A stretch of DNA of 64,000 bases from SAR202-VII-2 sp965263165 (GCA_965263165.1 OZ253584.1:1736001-1800000), one strand, 5' to 3'; shown: positions 16,169 through 24,654, numbered from the stretch's first letter. Numbers and translations are program-made. The notes: a model not told the origin generated them from the sequence alone.

Positions 16169-17497
16169 CTATTGCGTTCTCCCCTGGGCGCGATCTCGGG
16201 CCAGCGCTGGAATGAACAGCCCCATCCAGCCAGCCAACGGTGTTGCCACGGCCAGACGCAAGAATGTGCGTGTGACGAAGATGGCCGTGAACATGCTGGC
16301 GGCCACGCCAATGAAGAGCGTTACGGCGAATCCCTGCACGAGCGATGCTCCTAAACGGTCTCCGAACCACCAGAGAACGCCGCAGATGATGAACGTGGAC
16401 AGGTTGCTGTCCCGGATGGCGGGCCATGCCCGGCTGAAGCCGACATCCACGGCGGCCCGCATGGAGCGCCCCGTCCGCAGCTCCTCGCGTAACCGTTCGA
16501 ATATGAGGATGTTGGCATCCACGGCCATGCCGACTGACAACACGAATGCCGCGATGCCCGCCAGAGTCAGGGTGACGGGTATCAGCTTGAACAGCGCCAA
16601 CACCAACGCTATGTACAGGGCAAGGGCCAGGGCTGCCAGGAATCCGGGAACCCGGTAGTACAACACCATGAACAGAGCAACCAACAGGCCGCCGGCTATG
16701 CCCGCAACCCGGCTCTTTTCCAGGGCGTCGATGCCCAGGGTGGCGTCGACGGTGCGCCGCTCGATGGAGGCCAGGGGCACCGGAAGGCGGCCCGCCTCCA
16801 ACTGGACCGTGATCAACTCTGCCTGTGCGACAGTGAAGGGCGGGCTGTTCCGATAGATGATGGCCTGGCCTGTGAGGATGGCGCGCTGAGCGGTTGGGGC
16901 GATGATTTCCTCGCCGTCGAGGAAGACGGCCAGCCTGTTGTTGGTGCCGGCGATGCCTCCGGTAACCTCTCCGAAGGTGGCGGCGCCCGCGCTGTCGAAG
17001 CGGAGGTTGATGATTGGATACCCGGCGTTTGGGTCCGTGGACACATAGGCGCCGGTCAGATTCTCACCGGTCAGGCCTATATCGCTGTCCGTGAAGACGT
17101 CGCAGGCGACGTCCTCACAGATACGCTCTTTGAACTCCAATTGGGCTGTCTTGCCGATGAGGGCCTCGGCCTCATCTACGTCGGTCACGCCGGGAAGCTG
17201 CACCAAGACCCTATCCGCACCCATTTGTTGGATGAGGGGCTCCGTCACGCCGAAGGAGTCGACGCGCTGGCGGATGACTCTCATAACGCCTTCCATCTGG
17301 GTGTCCGTGGGGTTCTCGCGCTCCGACTGGAAGACCAAGTGGCTGCCCCCTCGCAAGTCCAGGCCAAGCTGGAAGCCTTCGCGAGTGAAGTTTCCCCCCA
17401 GCGCGTTGAGCCGTATGTCCTGCAGCAACAGGGCTGCGGCTGCGAGGCTGAACACCACGATGACGACAATCAGATGCCAGTGCCGGAAGAGTCTCAC
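16169..17497 (-). CDS. secD: Protein translocase subunit SecD
   Basis: A 442-residue SecD with GTG start supported by GAGGAG. It has an N-terminal transmembrane helix, the GLDLRGGSHLVFQ motif that begins the first periplasmic domain, the SecDF P1 domain (VIRQRVDSFGVTEPLIQQMG), then six transmembrane segments. Among these are LSVGMAVDANILIFERLREE and TLFIGVAASMFTAIFVTRTFLRL. A 66-codon hydrophilic frame ends in the GTGA overlap with the start, but it has no other support. Partner of secF downstream. Confidence 0.95.
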   Translation of the reverse strand: MRLFRHWHLIVVIVVFSLAAAALLLQDIRLNALGGNFTREGFQLGLDLRGGSHLVFQSERENPTDTQMEGVMRVIRQRVDSFGVTEPLIQQMGADRVLVQLPGVTDVDEAEALIGKTAQLEFKERICEDVACDVFTDSDIGLTGENLTGAYVSTDPNAGYPIINLRFDSAGAATFGEVTGGIAGTNNRLAVFLDGEEIIAPTAQRAILTGQAIIYRNSPPFTVAQAELITVQLEAGRLPVPLASIERRTVDATLGIDALEKSRVAGIAGGLLVALFMVLYYRVPGFLAALALALYIALVLALFKLIPVTLTLAGIAAFVLSVGMAVDANILIFERLREELRTGRSMRAAVDVGFSRAWPAIRDSNLSTFIICGVLWWFGDRLGASLVQGFAVTLFIGVAASMFTAIFVTRTFLRLAVATPLAGWMGLFIPALARDRAQGRTQ

Positions 17498-17677
17498 GAA
17501 TGCTCCTCGATGGTGTGATCGCGTTGTGCCGGCTCGCCGGTGGAGAAGTCGGGTTGCGAGAAGGGCTGCCCGGGGTCTTCACCGGCGCGTTGCGAGCCCG
17601 AAAAGAAGCCCCTCACAGCAGTAGGAAGAGGGGCGCTCTGTCCATCAGGTGTTGTAAGCGAGGACATGGCGGTCGGG

Positions 17678-17802
17678 CTAGATGTAGTTGTCATAAAGGT
17701 TGTTACGTAGCCCCATCCTAACCTTCCCCCGCCTACAGGGGAAGGGACGGGAGATTCCTCCCGTCTCGCGCCTATATCGACGTCCCTGCGAAGTGCAGCT
17801 AG
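17678..17802. mobile_element. R3 MITE-like element flanked by CTAG, next to the def stop codon
   Basis: CTAG at 17678-17681 and 17799-17802 bracket a 117-bp sequence. The left end, ATGTAGTT...GTTGTTAC, and the right end, CGACGTCCCTGCGAAGTGCAG, resemble the terminal inverted repeats of the IS at 20.3-21.3 kb. The interior carries the R3 core with a CCTTCCCCCGCC/GGGGAAGGG inverted pair. No transposase. The right CTAG overlaps the TAG stop of the peptide deformylase gene. Confidence 0.65.
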
Positions 17803-18353
17803 CCGGCGGCGCGGGCCTCGGCATCGTCGGACTCCGCCGCATCGACGTCATCCTGAGCGCCGTCAGCTTCCTCCTCGTCCCCGTGCTCGTCGATTTTGTA
17901 GAGATGGTCCTTGCTCTCCAGATGGTCTACGTACAGTATGCCGTTCAGGTGGTCGGTCTCGTGCTCCAGCGCTTGGGCCAAGAGTCCCTCTGCCTTGAGG
18001 CGGAAGGGCTTCCCCCTGATGTCCATTGCCTTGACGGTCACCTTTTCGGAACGCTTGATTTGGCCGCGGTAGCCTGGGATGCTGAGGCACCCCTCCTCCA
18101 CCTCGCGTTCTCCCTCCCTCCGCACGATTTCGGGGTTGACGAACACGCGGACTTCTTCGTCAGGTATTTCTATGACAGTGACCTTCTGCCGGAGGCCTAT
18201 CTGGTTGGCGGCCAGACCCACGCCCTGCGCGGCGCGCATGGAGTCAACCATATCTTCAATCAGCCGTCCCATGCTGGAGGGAATATCCTTGAGGCGGACT
18301 GCTTTGGCTCGCAGCACTGGGTCGGGCAACGTTCGGATGGGACGGACGGCCAC
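17799..18353 (-). CDS. def: Peptide deformylase
   Basis: Removes the formyl group from nascent N-terminal fMet; a cytoplasmic Fe/Zn enzyme. All three motifs are present: GVGLAANQIG, EEGCLSIPG with the metal Cys, and HETDHLNG with the HExxH His pair. A GTG at 18353 is chosen because it gives the family N-terminus V-A-V-R-P-I-R-T-L-P-D and follows GGAGGA. An ATG 45 nt upstream (18398) is the alternative. The C-terminus has an acidic extension (DEEEADGAQDDVDAAESDD) not needed for activity. The stop lies at an R3 element boundary. Confidence 0.9.
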   Translation of the reverse strand: MAVRPIRTLPDPVLRAKAVRLKDIPSSMGRLIEDMVDSMRAAQGVGLAANQIGLRQKVTVIEIPDEEVRVFVNPEIVRREGEREVEEGCLSIPGYRGQIKRSEKVTVKAMDIRGKPFRLKAEGLLAQALEHETDHLNGILYVDHLESKDHLYKIDEHGDEEEADGAQDDVDAAESDDAEARAAG

Positions 18354-18437
18354 GGCTCCTCCGGGCGCGGGTCGGCAGGCCGTTCCGGCCAAAGCCATCT
18401 GTGATTATAGCTAAAACACCCGCTTGGGTGCAAAAGC

Positions 18438-19049
18438 CTATGGCGCTCGCTCTGCCAGCACCCGGTCGGCCACCTGCTTGAAAAACTCGTAGGGCTGGGC
18501 TCCGGTGAACAGGAAGCGGTCGATCTGGAAGCAGGGTACGCCGTGAATGCCGAACTCGGTGATCTCGCGATTTTGTCCTTCAACGCTCTCAGCGTAGAAA
18601 CCCTCGTCCAAGAGACCCTTCAGGGGAAGCCACTCCAATCCTGCGCTCTCCGCCACGCCTTGGAGCACTGATGGGTCTCCGATGTTCAGACCCTGCTCCC
18701 AGTAGGCCCTATAGACCGCCCGGTGAAAATCCTCGCCCTTGCCCTGTTCCTTGGCGTGCTCGGTGGCCTCGTGGGCCTTGCGGGAGGCAGCAACGAAGGA
18801 TGGCCGGCGCATGGCCTCTAGCCCCGCTTCGATGGCGCGCGTGCGGAGCGGTTCAGGTAGGGTTGGGTCCTGCTCGTTTTCGGCCCTGGGCCTACCCTCG
18901 GGGGGCGTGTCTGGCCGCAGGAAGAAGGGCTTCAGGTCCAGCCTGACGGGGTACTCTTGGCTTAGGCGTTCGACCCGCTCCAGGCCGATGTAACACCAGG
19001 GTCATATGTAGTCATACCATATGACGACGTCTATGGGCTCAACGTCCAT
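18438..19049 (-). CDS. FrnE/DsbA-like thioredoxin-fold oxidoreductase with in-frame TGA at the active-site Cys (putative selenoprotein)
   Basis: From the ATG at 19049, preceded by GGGGAGG, the frame reads MDVEPIDVVIWYDYI, then TGA (19002-19004), then PWCYIGLERVERL. It then stays open to 18438, for 203 residues, the usual FrnE length. The FrnE-family motif is CPWCYIG, so the TGA stands exactly at its first Cys: a U-x-x-C redox motif. A 6-bp pairing starts at the TGA itself (TGACCC, 18999-19004) with GGGTCG (18971-18976), enclosing 22 nt, as in bacterial SECIS hairpins. Later family blocks such as GVPCFQIDRFLFTGAQP are intact. The alternative is a nonsense mutation or base error. Confidence 0.75.
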
Positions 19050-19200
19050 GGCTCGCCTCCCCGGGCGGACTGCGTCTAGGCTACCTTCTCCAGCTTGGGG
19101 GCGCAACTATGGGATAGGCCCGGAGGCGGGCAGGACAGCATTGTGTGGGGCTTGGAGAAACTGCGACAATGATGGGTGGAAGACCCCACCGGGAGGAGCC

Positions 19201-19635
19201 TTGAACTCCGTAAAGCTGCAGAGCCTGACGAACGTTCGCCAACTGGTAACGACGAACTCCGGTCACAGCATCGTCTCGGACGAGGCGCCGGAGGTTGGGG
19301 AGGGACTTGGCCCCACTCCTCACGAGCTTCTGCTGGCTGCGCTGGCGTCGTGCACAAGCATGACGTTGAAGCTGTACGCGAGCCGCAAGGGGTGGCCGCT
19401 GCGGGACGTTGAGGTGGATGCCACCCACGAACGCGTGAGGGTGGGGGACCTTGAGGATGGGCCGCCGGACGACGATACGCAGGTGGGGCTGATCCGGCTC
19501 CGCATCGTGGCGAGGGGAGAACTGGACGAGGGCCAGAGGGAGCGCCTGCTGTACATAGCGGGGCGATGCCCCGTGCACCGGACGCTCCAGGGTGGGCCCA
19601 GGATTATGACCCAACTGGTTGTGGAGCGGGGCTAG
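19201..19635 (+). CDS. OsmC/Ohr family peroxiredoxin-like protein
   Basis: OsmC-fold protein of 144 residues. The two family cysteines are present: one in LAALASCTSMTLKLYA on the central helix and one in GRCPVHRTL, consistent with thiol-dependent hydroperoxide reduction. The fold signature G-x-x-P-T-P-H-E-L-L-L-A-A is present. No ATG is available; TTG at 19201 follows GGGAGGAG. It is divergent from the putative selenoprotein gene with about 150 bp between, which would suit a shared redox regulation. That is inference. Confidence 0.8.
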   Translation: MNSVKLQSLTNVRQLVTTNSGHSIVSDEAPEVGEGLGPTPHELLLAALASCTSMTLKLYASRKGWPLRDVEVDATHERVRVGDLEDGPPDDDTQVGLIRLRIVARGELDEGQRERLLYIAGRCPVHRTLQGGPRIMTQLVVERG

Positions 19636-19779
19636 CAGCGGCGGCTGTGTTGCTCCTGGCCCTGCATGTCGTCTAGGAGTGCGGAGGCGGGGCGCGTGGA
19701 CTCCCGCTGAGCGATGGGAAGGGTTGGGGGGGGCCTGGAAACCGCCGGATCCGCTCAAAGCGAACGGCTCCAGCGGTTC

Positions 19780-19905
19780 CTAGAGTGCCCATAGGGGTTG
19801 TTCGCGCCCCCATCCTGGCGTTCGCACGGGAAGGGGTGGGAGAGGAGGGGGAAGGGAGCACTCCCACCTTGCGTCTGTAGCAGCGTTCCCGGGAAGTAGG
19901 GCTAG
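19780..19905. mobile_element. R3 MITE-like element flanked by CTAG
   Basis: CTAG at 19780-19783 and 19902-19905 enclose 118 bp with GGGGTTGTTCGC at the left, the R3 core CCCCATCCTGGCG, and AGCAGCGTTCCCGGGAAGTAGGG at the right. The right end resembles the IS481 element end a few hundred bases downstream. Non-coding. Confidence 0.55.
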
Positions 19906-20001
19906 GGCCTGTTCACGCTAATACACCGAATTTGTTGTCAAGAGAGGATCGTACAACGACAAATACGCCTGCACCGTCCAATATGGGGCTGACGTCTTGC
20001 C

Positions 20002-20160
20002 GAGCGGGGTGCAGGGGGCGCAGCCCCCGCCGGGGGTACAGGGAGAGTCCCCCTGTCCTGGAAAACGTCGGAGGGCGGTGCGGGCGGGATAGCGGCACAG
20101 GCCAAGACAGACCATCTGCTGAAGGAGGGCGCAGGCCAAAACAAGTCCATCCGTCCGGGG
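20002..20160. repeat. R1 GC-rich hairpin repeat, copy b
   Basis: Contains GGGGTGCAGGGGGCGCAGC, the GTCCCCCTGT half-palindrome, and the trailer CTGGAAAACGTCGGAGGGCGG, nearly identical to copies a, c and d. No R2 element follows this copy; the IS481 element lies 100 bp downstream. Confidence 0.8.
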
Positions 20161-20214
20161 TGGGCCCAGGGAACCCAAGGTTCCCGCCGGTCTATGGCGC
20201 CAACCCGTTCTCAT

Positions 20215-21222
20215 CTACCCTATGTGGCCTGACAAAGCCGCCGTTCGGTAATCCAGCCCGCTAGGTGTAGTTCCCAGGGACGTTGTTGACAGGTGGGACG
20301 CGGGAGTAGCCCCGCCGATGCCGCCGTGTGGACGCCGGTGATTGTAATACGCGAGGAACCCAGGCAACGCGTTGAGCCGCTCGCGGTTGGAGGAGTACGG
20401 TCGCTGGTAGGCCCACTCGGCCTGCATGATCTTGTTGAACGCCTCCGCCTTGCCGTTGGTCTGAGGCCGGAAAGGCCGCGTGCGCTTCACCCGTATATTC
20501 CTAGCCGCCGCCGTGTCGGTGAAGATGCGACTCACGTAGCAGGCGCCATTGTCAGTCAGGATGCGCTCGGCGGCGATGCCCAAGCGCTCGAAGTGGGCAA
20601 GTGCTCGAACAAGGAAGGCGGCGGCCGTCGGGCCGCGTTCGTCCGGCAGGGCCTCGACGTAGGCATAGCGGGAGTGGTCATCCACGGCCACGTGGAGGAA
20701 GTCGAAACCGAGGCGGGGGCCGCGCTGAGGACCACTGCGGGTCTCCGCGAAGCCGGGCAGGATGCGCTTGCCGCCACCCTGCGGGATGCGGCCGAGTTTC
20801 TTGATGTCGAGGTGAACCAGCGCGCCGGGGCGGGCATGCTCGTAGCGAACGATCTCCCGTGTGGTGCGATGGAGCCACGCGAGGCGGTGGAGTCCGGCGC
20901 GGCGCAGGACGGCGTAGACGGTGGAGCGGGCGATGCCCAACCGCCACCCGATGCGGTGCGGCCCCCAGGCAAGCATGCGGCGTGCAGTGCAGATGGCTGC
21001 TTCCTGCAGCTGACCGGTTTGGCGGGGGCTGCGCAGGGGACGGCTGGAGCGGTCGTGGAGCGCGTCTGGCCCGCCTTCACGGAACCGCAGCACCCACTTG
21101 GCGACGGTCGCGCGGGAGACGCGGAACAAGCGGGCCACTTCGGCCTGGGGCCAGCCGGACAACACCTGTTCGACCAATTCAGCGCGAGTCACGGGGGTCA
21201 AGCGTGCGTTACGATGTTCCAT
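20215..21222 (-). CDS. IS481-family transposase (DDE integrase core)
   Basis: A 335-residue transposase, start MEHRNARLTPVTRAELVEQ, preceded by AGGAGG. The N-terminal helix-turn-helix is ARLFRVSRATVAKWVLRFREGG. The rve integrase core has its first Asp in VHLDIKKLGRIP, the second in ILTDNGACYVS and the Glu in NGKAEAFNKIMQAEW, followed by LAYYNHRRPHGGIGG. The complete DDE triad suggests activity. The frame runs through the left terminal inverted repeat into flanking DNA before stopping, so the last 20 or so residues come from the insertion site. Confidence 0.9.
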   Translation of the reverse strand: MEHRNARLTPVTRAELVEQVLSGWPQAEVARLFRVSRATVAKWVLRFREGGPDALHDRSSRPLRSPRQTGQLQEAAICTARRMLAWGPHRIGWRLGIARSTVYAVLRRAGLHRLAWLHRTTREIVRYEHARPGALVHLDIKKLGRIPQGGGKRILPGFAETRSGPQRGPRLGFDFLHVAVDDHSRYAYVEALPDERGPTAAAFLVRALAHFERLGIAAERILTDNGACYVSRIFTDTAAARNIRVKRTRPFRPQTNGKAEAFNKIMQAEWAYQRPYSSNRERLNALPGFLAYYNHRRPHGGIGGATPASHLSTTSLGTTPSGLDYRTAALSGHIG

Positions 21223-21312
21223 GAGGGCCTCCTGTCGCTGCTGGTTTTGGTTACACAACAGCAACAGCGAGGCCCCCCACCTGTCAACAACGTCCCTGGG
21301 AACTACAGCTAG
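20261..21312 (-). mobile_element. Insertion sequence, IS481 type, with CTAG target duplication
   Basis: Near-perfect terminal inverted repeats, TGTAGTTCCCAGGGACGTTG at the left (from 20266) and its complement at the right (to about 21307), flank the transposase. CTAG at 20261-20264 and 21309-21312 is the likely 4-bp target duplication, giving an element of about 1044 bp. The same end sequence recurs in short elements (R3) at 11.0, 16.0, 17.7, 19.8, 37.5, 41.9, 47.9 and 56.0 kb. Confidence 0.8.
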
Positions 21313-21324
21313 TGTGAACCGGCC

Positions 21325-22227
21325 CTACCTGAGCGACTCCACCAGGCCGCCGATGGTCAGCCAGTAGTACACGATGTAGGCCCCCGCCACGATGAGAAAG
21401 ACCGCGCTGATGGGCTGAATGTAGGGAAAAACTCGGCGCACCTTTCCCACGAGCGCGCCGCGAAAGATGGCCACGCCAAGGGTGAGGGCCATAATGACGA
21501 ACCCCATCCCCAGGGCGTACATCACGAACTGGCCCGCGGACCGGAGGAAGGTGGATGCAGTGAAGCTGGTGCCGATGACTATGATGAAGATAGGCAGTGC
21601 GCATGACAGGGAGGCGATGCCGTAGCCCAGCCCAAAGGCGAAGTAGCCGCGGACTCCCTGCGTGCGGGGGTCGCCGCTGTGGGCGGACAGGCGCTCTACC
21701 GCGCTGCTGTAGAAGGTGCGCCCGCTGAGGACCCATGCTCCCCCAAAGGCCAACACGATGCCAATGCCGAGCCCAATCCACGGGAAGATTCTGGCCACCG
21801 ATTGGGCGCCCGCTCCGATGACGATTCCGGTCACGCCGAACAGCAGAACGAACCCCGCCGTAACGACGCTTCCAATGAGCAGGCCTCTTCGCACCCGAGC
21901 CACGGTGGTGGCCTGATGCGCCGCCTCGTCTCCACTGCCCAAATAGAGCCCTAGGTAGGCGGGCAACATGGCGAAGCCGCATGGGTTCACCGCCGCCGCC
22001 ATGCCCGCTCCGAAGGCGAAAGCCAAGGGAAGGAGCGCGTCGGATTTGTTGAGGAGGTTGGCATTGTCGAGGAGGTTGTTGGAAGAGGCCGAGAGGTTCT
22101 CGACGCCCCCTGTGACCACGCCGACCTCAGTGCCCGTCACCAGCGCGCCGAGGAAGGCGGCGAGGATTAAGCTGAGGGAGAGTCCCATCGGCAGAATGAG
22201 ACGCTTTTGGGCCATCATCGTCTGCAT
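21325..22227 (-). CDS. CcdA/DsbD-type thiol-disulfide transporter, cytochrome c biogenesis family
   Basis: A 300-residue membrane protein with an N-terminal hydrophobic segment, a short extracytoplasmic stretch, and six transmembrane helices. The two conserved Cys that shuttle electrons across the membrane are present: AVNPCGFAMLPAYLGLYLG in the first core helix and LSCALPIFIIVIG in the fourth. It would deliver reducing power to extracytoplasmic thioredoxin-like proteins or c-type cytochrome maturation. The FrnE-like and OsmC genes lie 2-3 kb away, separated by the IS, so an older redox cluster is possible. Confidence 0.85.
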   Translation of the reverse strand: MQTMMAQKRLILPMGLSLSLILAAFLGALVTGTEVGVVTGGVENLSASSNNLLDNANLLNKSDALLPLAFAFGAGMAAAVNPCGFAMLPAYLGLYLGSGDEAAHQATTVARVRRGLLIGSVVTAGFVLLFGVTGIVIGAGAQSVARIFPWIGLGIGIVLAFGGAWVLSGRTFYSSAVERLSAHSGDPRTQGVRGYFAFGLGYGIASLSCALPIFIIVIGTSFTASTFLRSAGQFVMYALGMGFVIMALTLGVAIFRGALVGKVRRVFPYIQPISAVFLIVAGAYIVYYWLTIGGLVESLR

Positions 22228-22471
22228 TGCTACGCTCCGGACGAGTGGCTACCGGCTGGGGCGGCAGCCGCCTGGACTCAGGACCTGGGCCATGCTCCTA
22301 CGCTTCTCTGCTGGCCGCTCCCTTCCCTTTCATCGATCGTCTCTTGGCGACGGCGCCGGATGGCCCGCCGGTTGGCCATCTTACATGTATAGATGCGGCG
22401 AAAACAGCGTTTGCGGTTGACCGCAGCGTAGTGGCTGGCGCGAGGGGGGCGGCTTGCGCAGGGGGTTGGGG

Positions 22472-23263
22472 TCACGCGCTCTGGCGAGCCAGGAATCCGA
22501 GGATGTGGCCAAAGGCCTGCTTCGGCTGTTCCGCCCAAAAGCCGTGAGCGGCGTCGGGCAGTAGGACCAGCTCGGCGTTGGGAATGCCGTCGGCCAGCCG
22601 GCGGGAGTTCTCTGCCGGGATGAGCCTGTCCTCGGCCCCGGTGATGACCAGGGTAGGGCAGGCTATCAAGCCCAGGCGGCCCGCCGCGTTGTGGGCGCGC
22701 AGGGCCTCCAGCCGCCTGGCGAACCCGCGAGGGTCGATGGGGGCCTGGCGGCGCATCTCGGCAAGCGCCTCCACCACTTCAGGTCGCCGCTGGAGGTGGG
22801 CCGGCGTGAAGATGGCCTCGGCTAGCAGCCGGGCGCGGTCGCCGGAGTCAAGGTCGCCGGTGGTGTAGGCGGGGTTCGAGTCGACATCTTCCCTGCCTTC
22901 CGCAGCCGTGCAGCCCAGGACCAGTGACCGCACTCGGCTGGGGTGGTTCAGGGCGAGTTCCTGGGCCACCATGCCGCCCATGGACACGCCGACAACGTGG
23001 GCCGACGCCCAGCCGACCACGTCCATCAGCTTTGCCGCGTCGTCCGCGATGAGGGCGGTGGAGTAGGGAACGTCCGGCTTGCCGCTCCGGCCCAGGCCCC
23101 TCTGGTCGAACAGAAGGAGCTGATAGCGCTCCGAGAGCCAGGGAACGAACGGTTCGAGAAGGCGGGCGTCGCCTTGGGCGCCGTGGATGAGGACCACCGG
23201 CTCGCCGCCTGCTCCGCGAAGCTCGTAGTACAAGCTGAAGTCGTTGATCTGTGCCGCAGGCAT
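22472..23263 (-). CDS. Alpha/beta-fold hydrolase
   Basis: A 263-residue alpha/beta hydrolase with oxyanion motif LIHGAQGD, DQRGLGRSG, nucleophile elbow GVSMGGMVAQ, acid Asp in VITGAEDRLIP and His in DAAHGFWAEQP. This pattern fits 3-oxoadipate enol-lactonase and related carbon-carbon or ester hydrolases. Start MPAAQINDFSLYYELRG; the same N-terminus occurs as a fragment at 24509-24579. Monocistronic and divergent from the MetE-like gene. Confidence 0.85.
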   Translation of the reverse strand: MPAAQINDFSLYYELRGAGGEPVVLIHGAQGDARLLEPFVPWLSERYQLLLFDQRGLGRSGKPDVPYSTALIADDAAKLMDVVGWASAHVVGVSMGGMVAQELALNHPSRVRSLVLGCTAAEGREDVDSNPAYTTGDLDSGDRARLLAEAIFTPAHLQRRPEVVEALAEMRRQAPIDPRGFARRLEALRAHNAAGRLGLIACPTLVITGAEDRLIPAENSRRLADGIPNAELVLLPDAAHGFWAEQPKQAFGHILGFLARQSA

Positions 23264-23338
23264 CGCTCACCCGTGGCGGGGATTGTCGCCCGTGGGGCTC
23301 GAGCGGTCAAGAAGGTGCGGACGAGGCCTGAGGATGTC
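23193..23338. repeat. Direct repeat, copy 1 (5' end of the hydrolase gene plus its upstream region)
   Basis: Closely similar to 24509-24654 in the same orientation. It contains the first 23 codons of the intact hydrolase gene and about 75 bp of its upstream sequence (GTGGCGGGGATTGTCGCCCG is identical in both). The two copies bracket the MetE-like gene. Confidence 0.75.
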
Positions 23339-23378
23339 CCGTTTGCCCCAAGTCCCCGGACGTGCGAAACTCCCCGCT

Positions 23379-24491
23379 ATGCTGGACCTGCCCCATGCCG
23401 ACGTAGTTGGGAGCCTGATCAGGCCGCCGGAGTTGCTCGCCGCGCGCGAGGATGTTGCGGCTGGACGAATCGCTCCCTCGGAGTTCAAGCGCGCCGAGGA
23501 CGCCGCCGTCGATAGCGCCGTGGTTGCCCAAGAGGAGGCCGGACTCGAGATCCTCACCGACGGCGAGATGCGCAGGCTCTCGTTCCAGAGCCAGATGCCC
23601 GAGGCGGTCGAAGGCTTCGGCGAGTTCGATATCGACGCGTTCCTCTGGGGCGATTGGCGGGGCGGCGAGCGGGTGGGGGACTTGCGCAAGGAGCGCCCCG
23701 CGACCCTCGGCGTCGTCGGCCCCCTCCGGCGCAAGCGTCACCTGTCGGCGGAGGAGTTCACCTACCTGCGCGGCCGGACAGCGCGCATAGCGAAGGTGAC
23801 GCTGCCGAGCCCCAGCCTGTTCGCCAACTTCTGGTCGCCGGTGAAGTCCGCCGCGGCCTACCCCACGCTCGACGCGTTCCTGGCCGACGTCGCGCGGATC
23901 GTCCGCGAGGAGATCGAGGAGCTGGTCAGGCTTGGCGCAACCTACATCCAACTCGACGCTCCGCACTACCCGCTCGTGCTGGATCCGGTGTGGGCGGCCT
24001 TCTACGAGGCCCGGGGCTGGACAGCGGAGGACTGGATCGCCCAGGGCGTCGAGCTGGACAACGCAGTGATGGACGGCTTCCCGGAGGTGGTGTTTGCGTT
24101 CCATCTCTGTCGAGGCAACCAGGGAAGCCGTTGGCTGGCCGAAGGCAGTTACGACCGGCTCGTCGGGCCGGTCCTCCGGCGCGTGAACGCGCAGCGGCTG
24201 ATGCTGGAGTACGACGACGAACGCTCAGGCTCGTTCGAGCCTCTGCGCGGCGTGCCCGACGACAAGACGGTGGTGCTTGGGCTGGTCACGACCAAGTCGC
24301 CGCGCGCCGAGACCCCATCGGACCTTGCGGCCAGGATCGCCGAGGCCGCCGGCCGCTTCCCCCGCGAGCAGCTCGCCCTCAGTCCTCAGTGCGGGTTCGG
24401 CACGTCCATCGTCGGCAATCGCCTCACCATCGAGCAGCAGAACGCAAAGCTCCGCATCGTCGCCGAGACCGCCCGCAACGTCTGGGGGTGA
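23379..24491 (+). CDS. MetE-like protein (cobalamin-independent methionine synthase C-terminal domain family)
   Basis: A 370-residue protein of the MetE C-terminal barrel family, start MLDLPHADVVGSLIRPPELL; an ATG 45 nt earlier is also possible. Zinc-site residues are visible as His-x-Cys in FAFHLCRGNQGSRW and Cys in SPQCGFGTS. Stand-alone proteins of this type include methyltransferases and epoxyalkane:CoM transferase relatives, so methionine synthesis should not be presumed. Codon use is more uniformly GC-ending than in its neighbours, and it lies between direct repeats, both signs of insertion. A second, divergent member is at 37567. Confidence 0.8.
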   Translation: MLDLPHADVVGSLIRPPELLAAREDVAAGRIAPSEFKRAEDAAVDSAVVAQEEAGLEILTDGEMRRLSFQSQMPEAVEGFGEFDIDAFLWGDWRGGERVGDLRKERPATLGVVGPLRRKRHLSAEEFTYLRGRTARIAKVTLPSPSLFANFWSPVKSAAAYPTLDAFLADVARIVREEIEELVRLGATYIQLDAPHYPLVLDPVWAAFYEARGWTAEDWIAQGVELDNAVMDGFPEVVFAFHLCRGNQGSRWLAEGSYDRLVGPVLRRVNAQRLMLEYDDERSGSFEPLRGVPDDKTVVLGLVTTKSPRAETPSDLAARIAEAAGRFPREQLALSPQCGFGTSIVGNRLTIEQQNAKLRIVAETARNVWG

Positions 24492-24508
24492 ACTCCTCCT
24501 TCAGTTCC

Positions 24509-24579
24509 TCCACCGGCTCGCCCCTCGCTCCTCGAAGCTCGTAATACAAGCTGAAGTCATTGATCTGTGCCGCAGGCAT
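24509..24579 (-). pseudogene. 5' fragment of the alpha/beta hydrolase gene
   Basis: Encodes MPAAQINDFSLYYELRGARG then EPV, identical to the start of the 22472-23263 protein except one residue. The frame then runs into unrelated sequence at about 24509, 18 bp after the MetE-like stop. It is the truncated product of a duplication and includes the upstream region, so the second copy of the promoter may still fire. Confidence 0.75.
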
Positions 24580-24654
24580 CGCTCTCCCGTGGCGGGGATT
24601 GTCGCCCGTGGAGTTCGCGCGGTCAAGAACGAGCGGAAGAGCCTGGTGATGTGC
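24509..24654. repeat. Direct repeat, copy 2
   Basis: Partner of 23193-23338. It begins abruptly after the MetE-like gene and fades near 24654. Beyond it, to about 24987, I see only a possible IS481-end remnant (GAGTAGTTCCCAGACCGGG near 24690) and no gene. Confidence 0.7.

Noticed and set aside
17494..17694. A 66-codon frame overlapping the secD start
   Set aside because: Hydrophilic low-complexity sequence without a ribosome-binding site or known family; lies partly in the R3 element.
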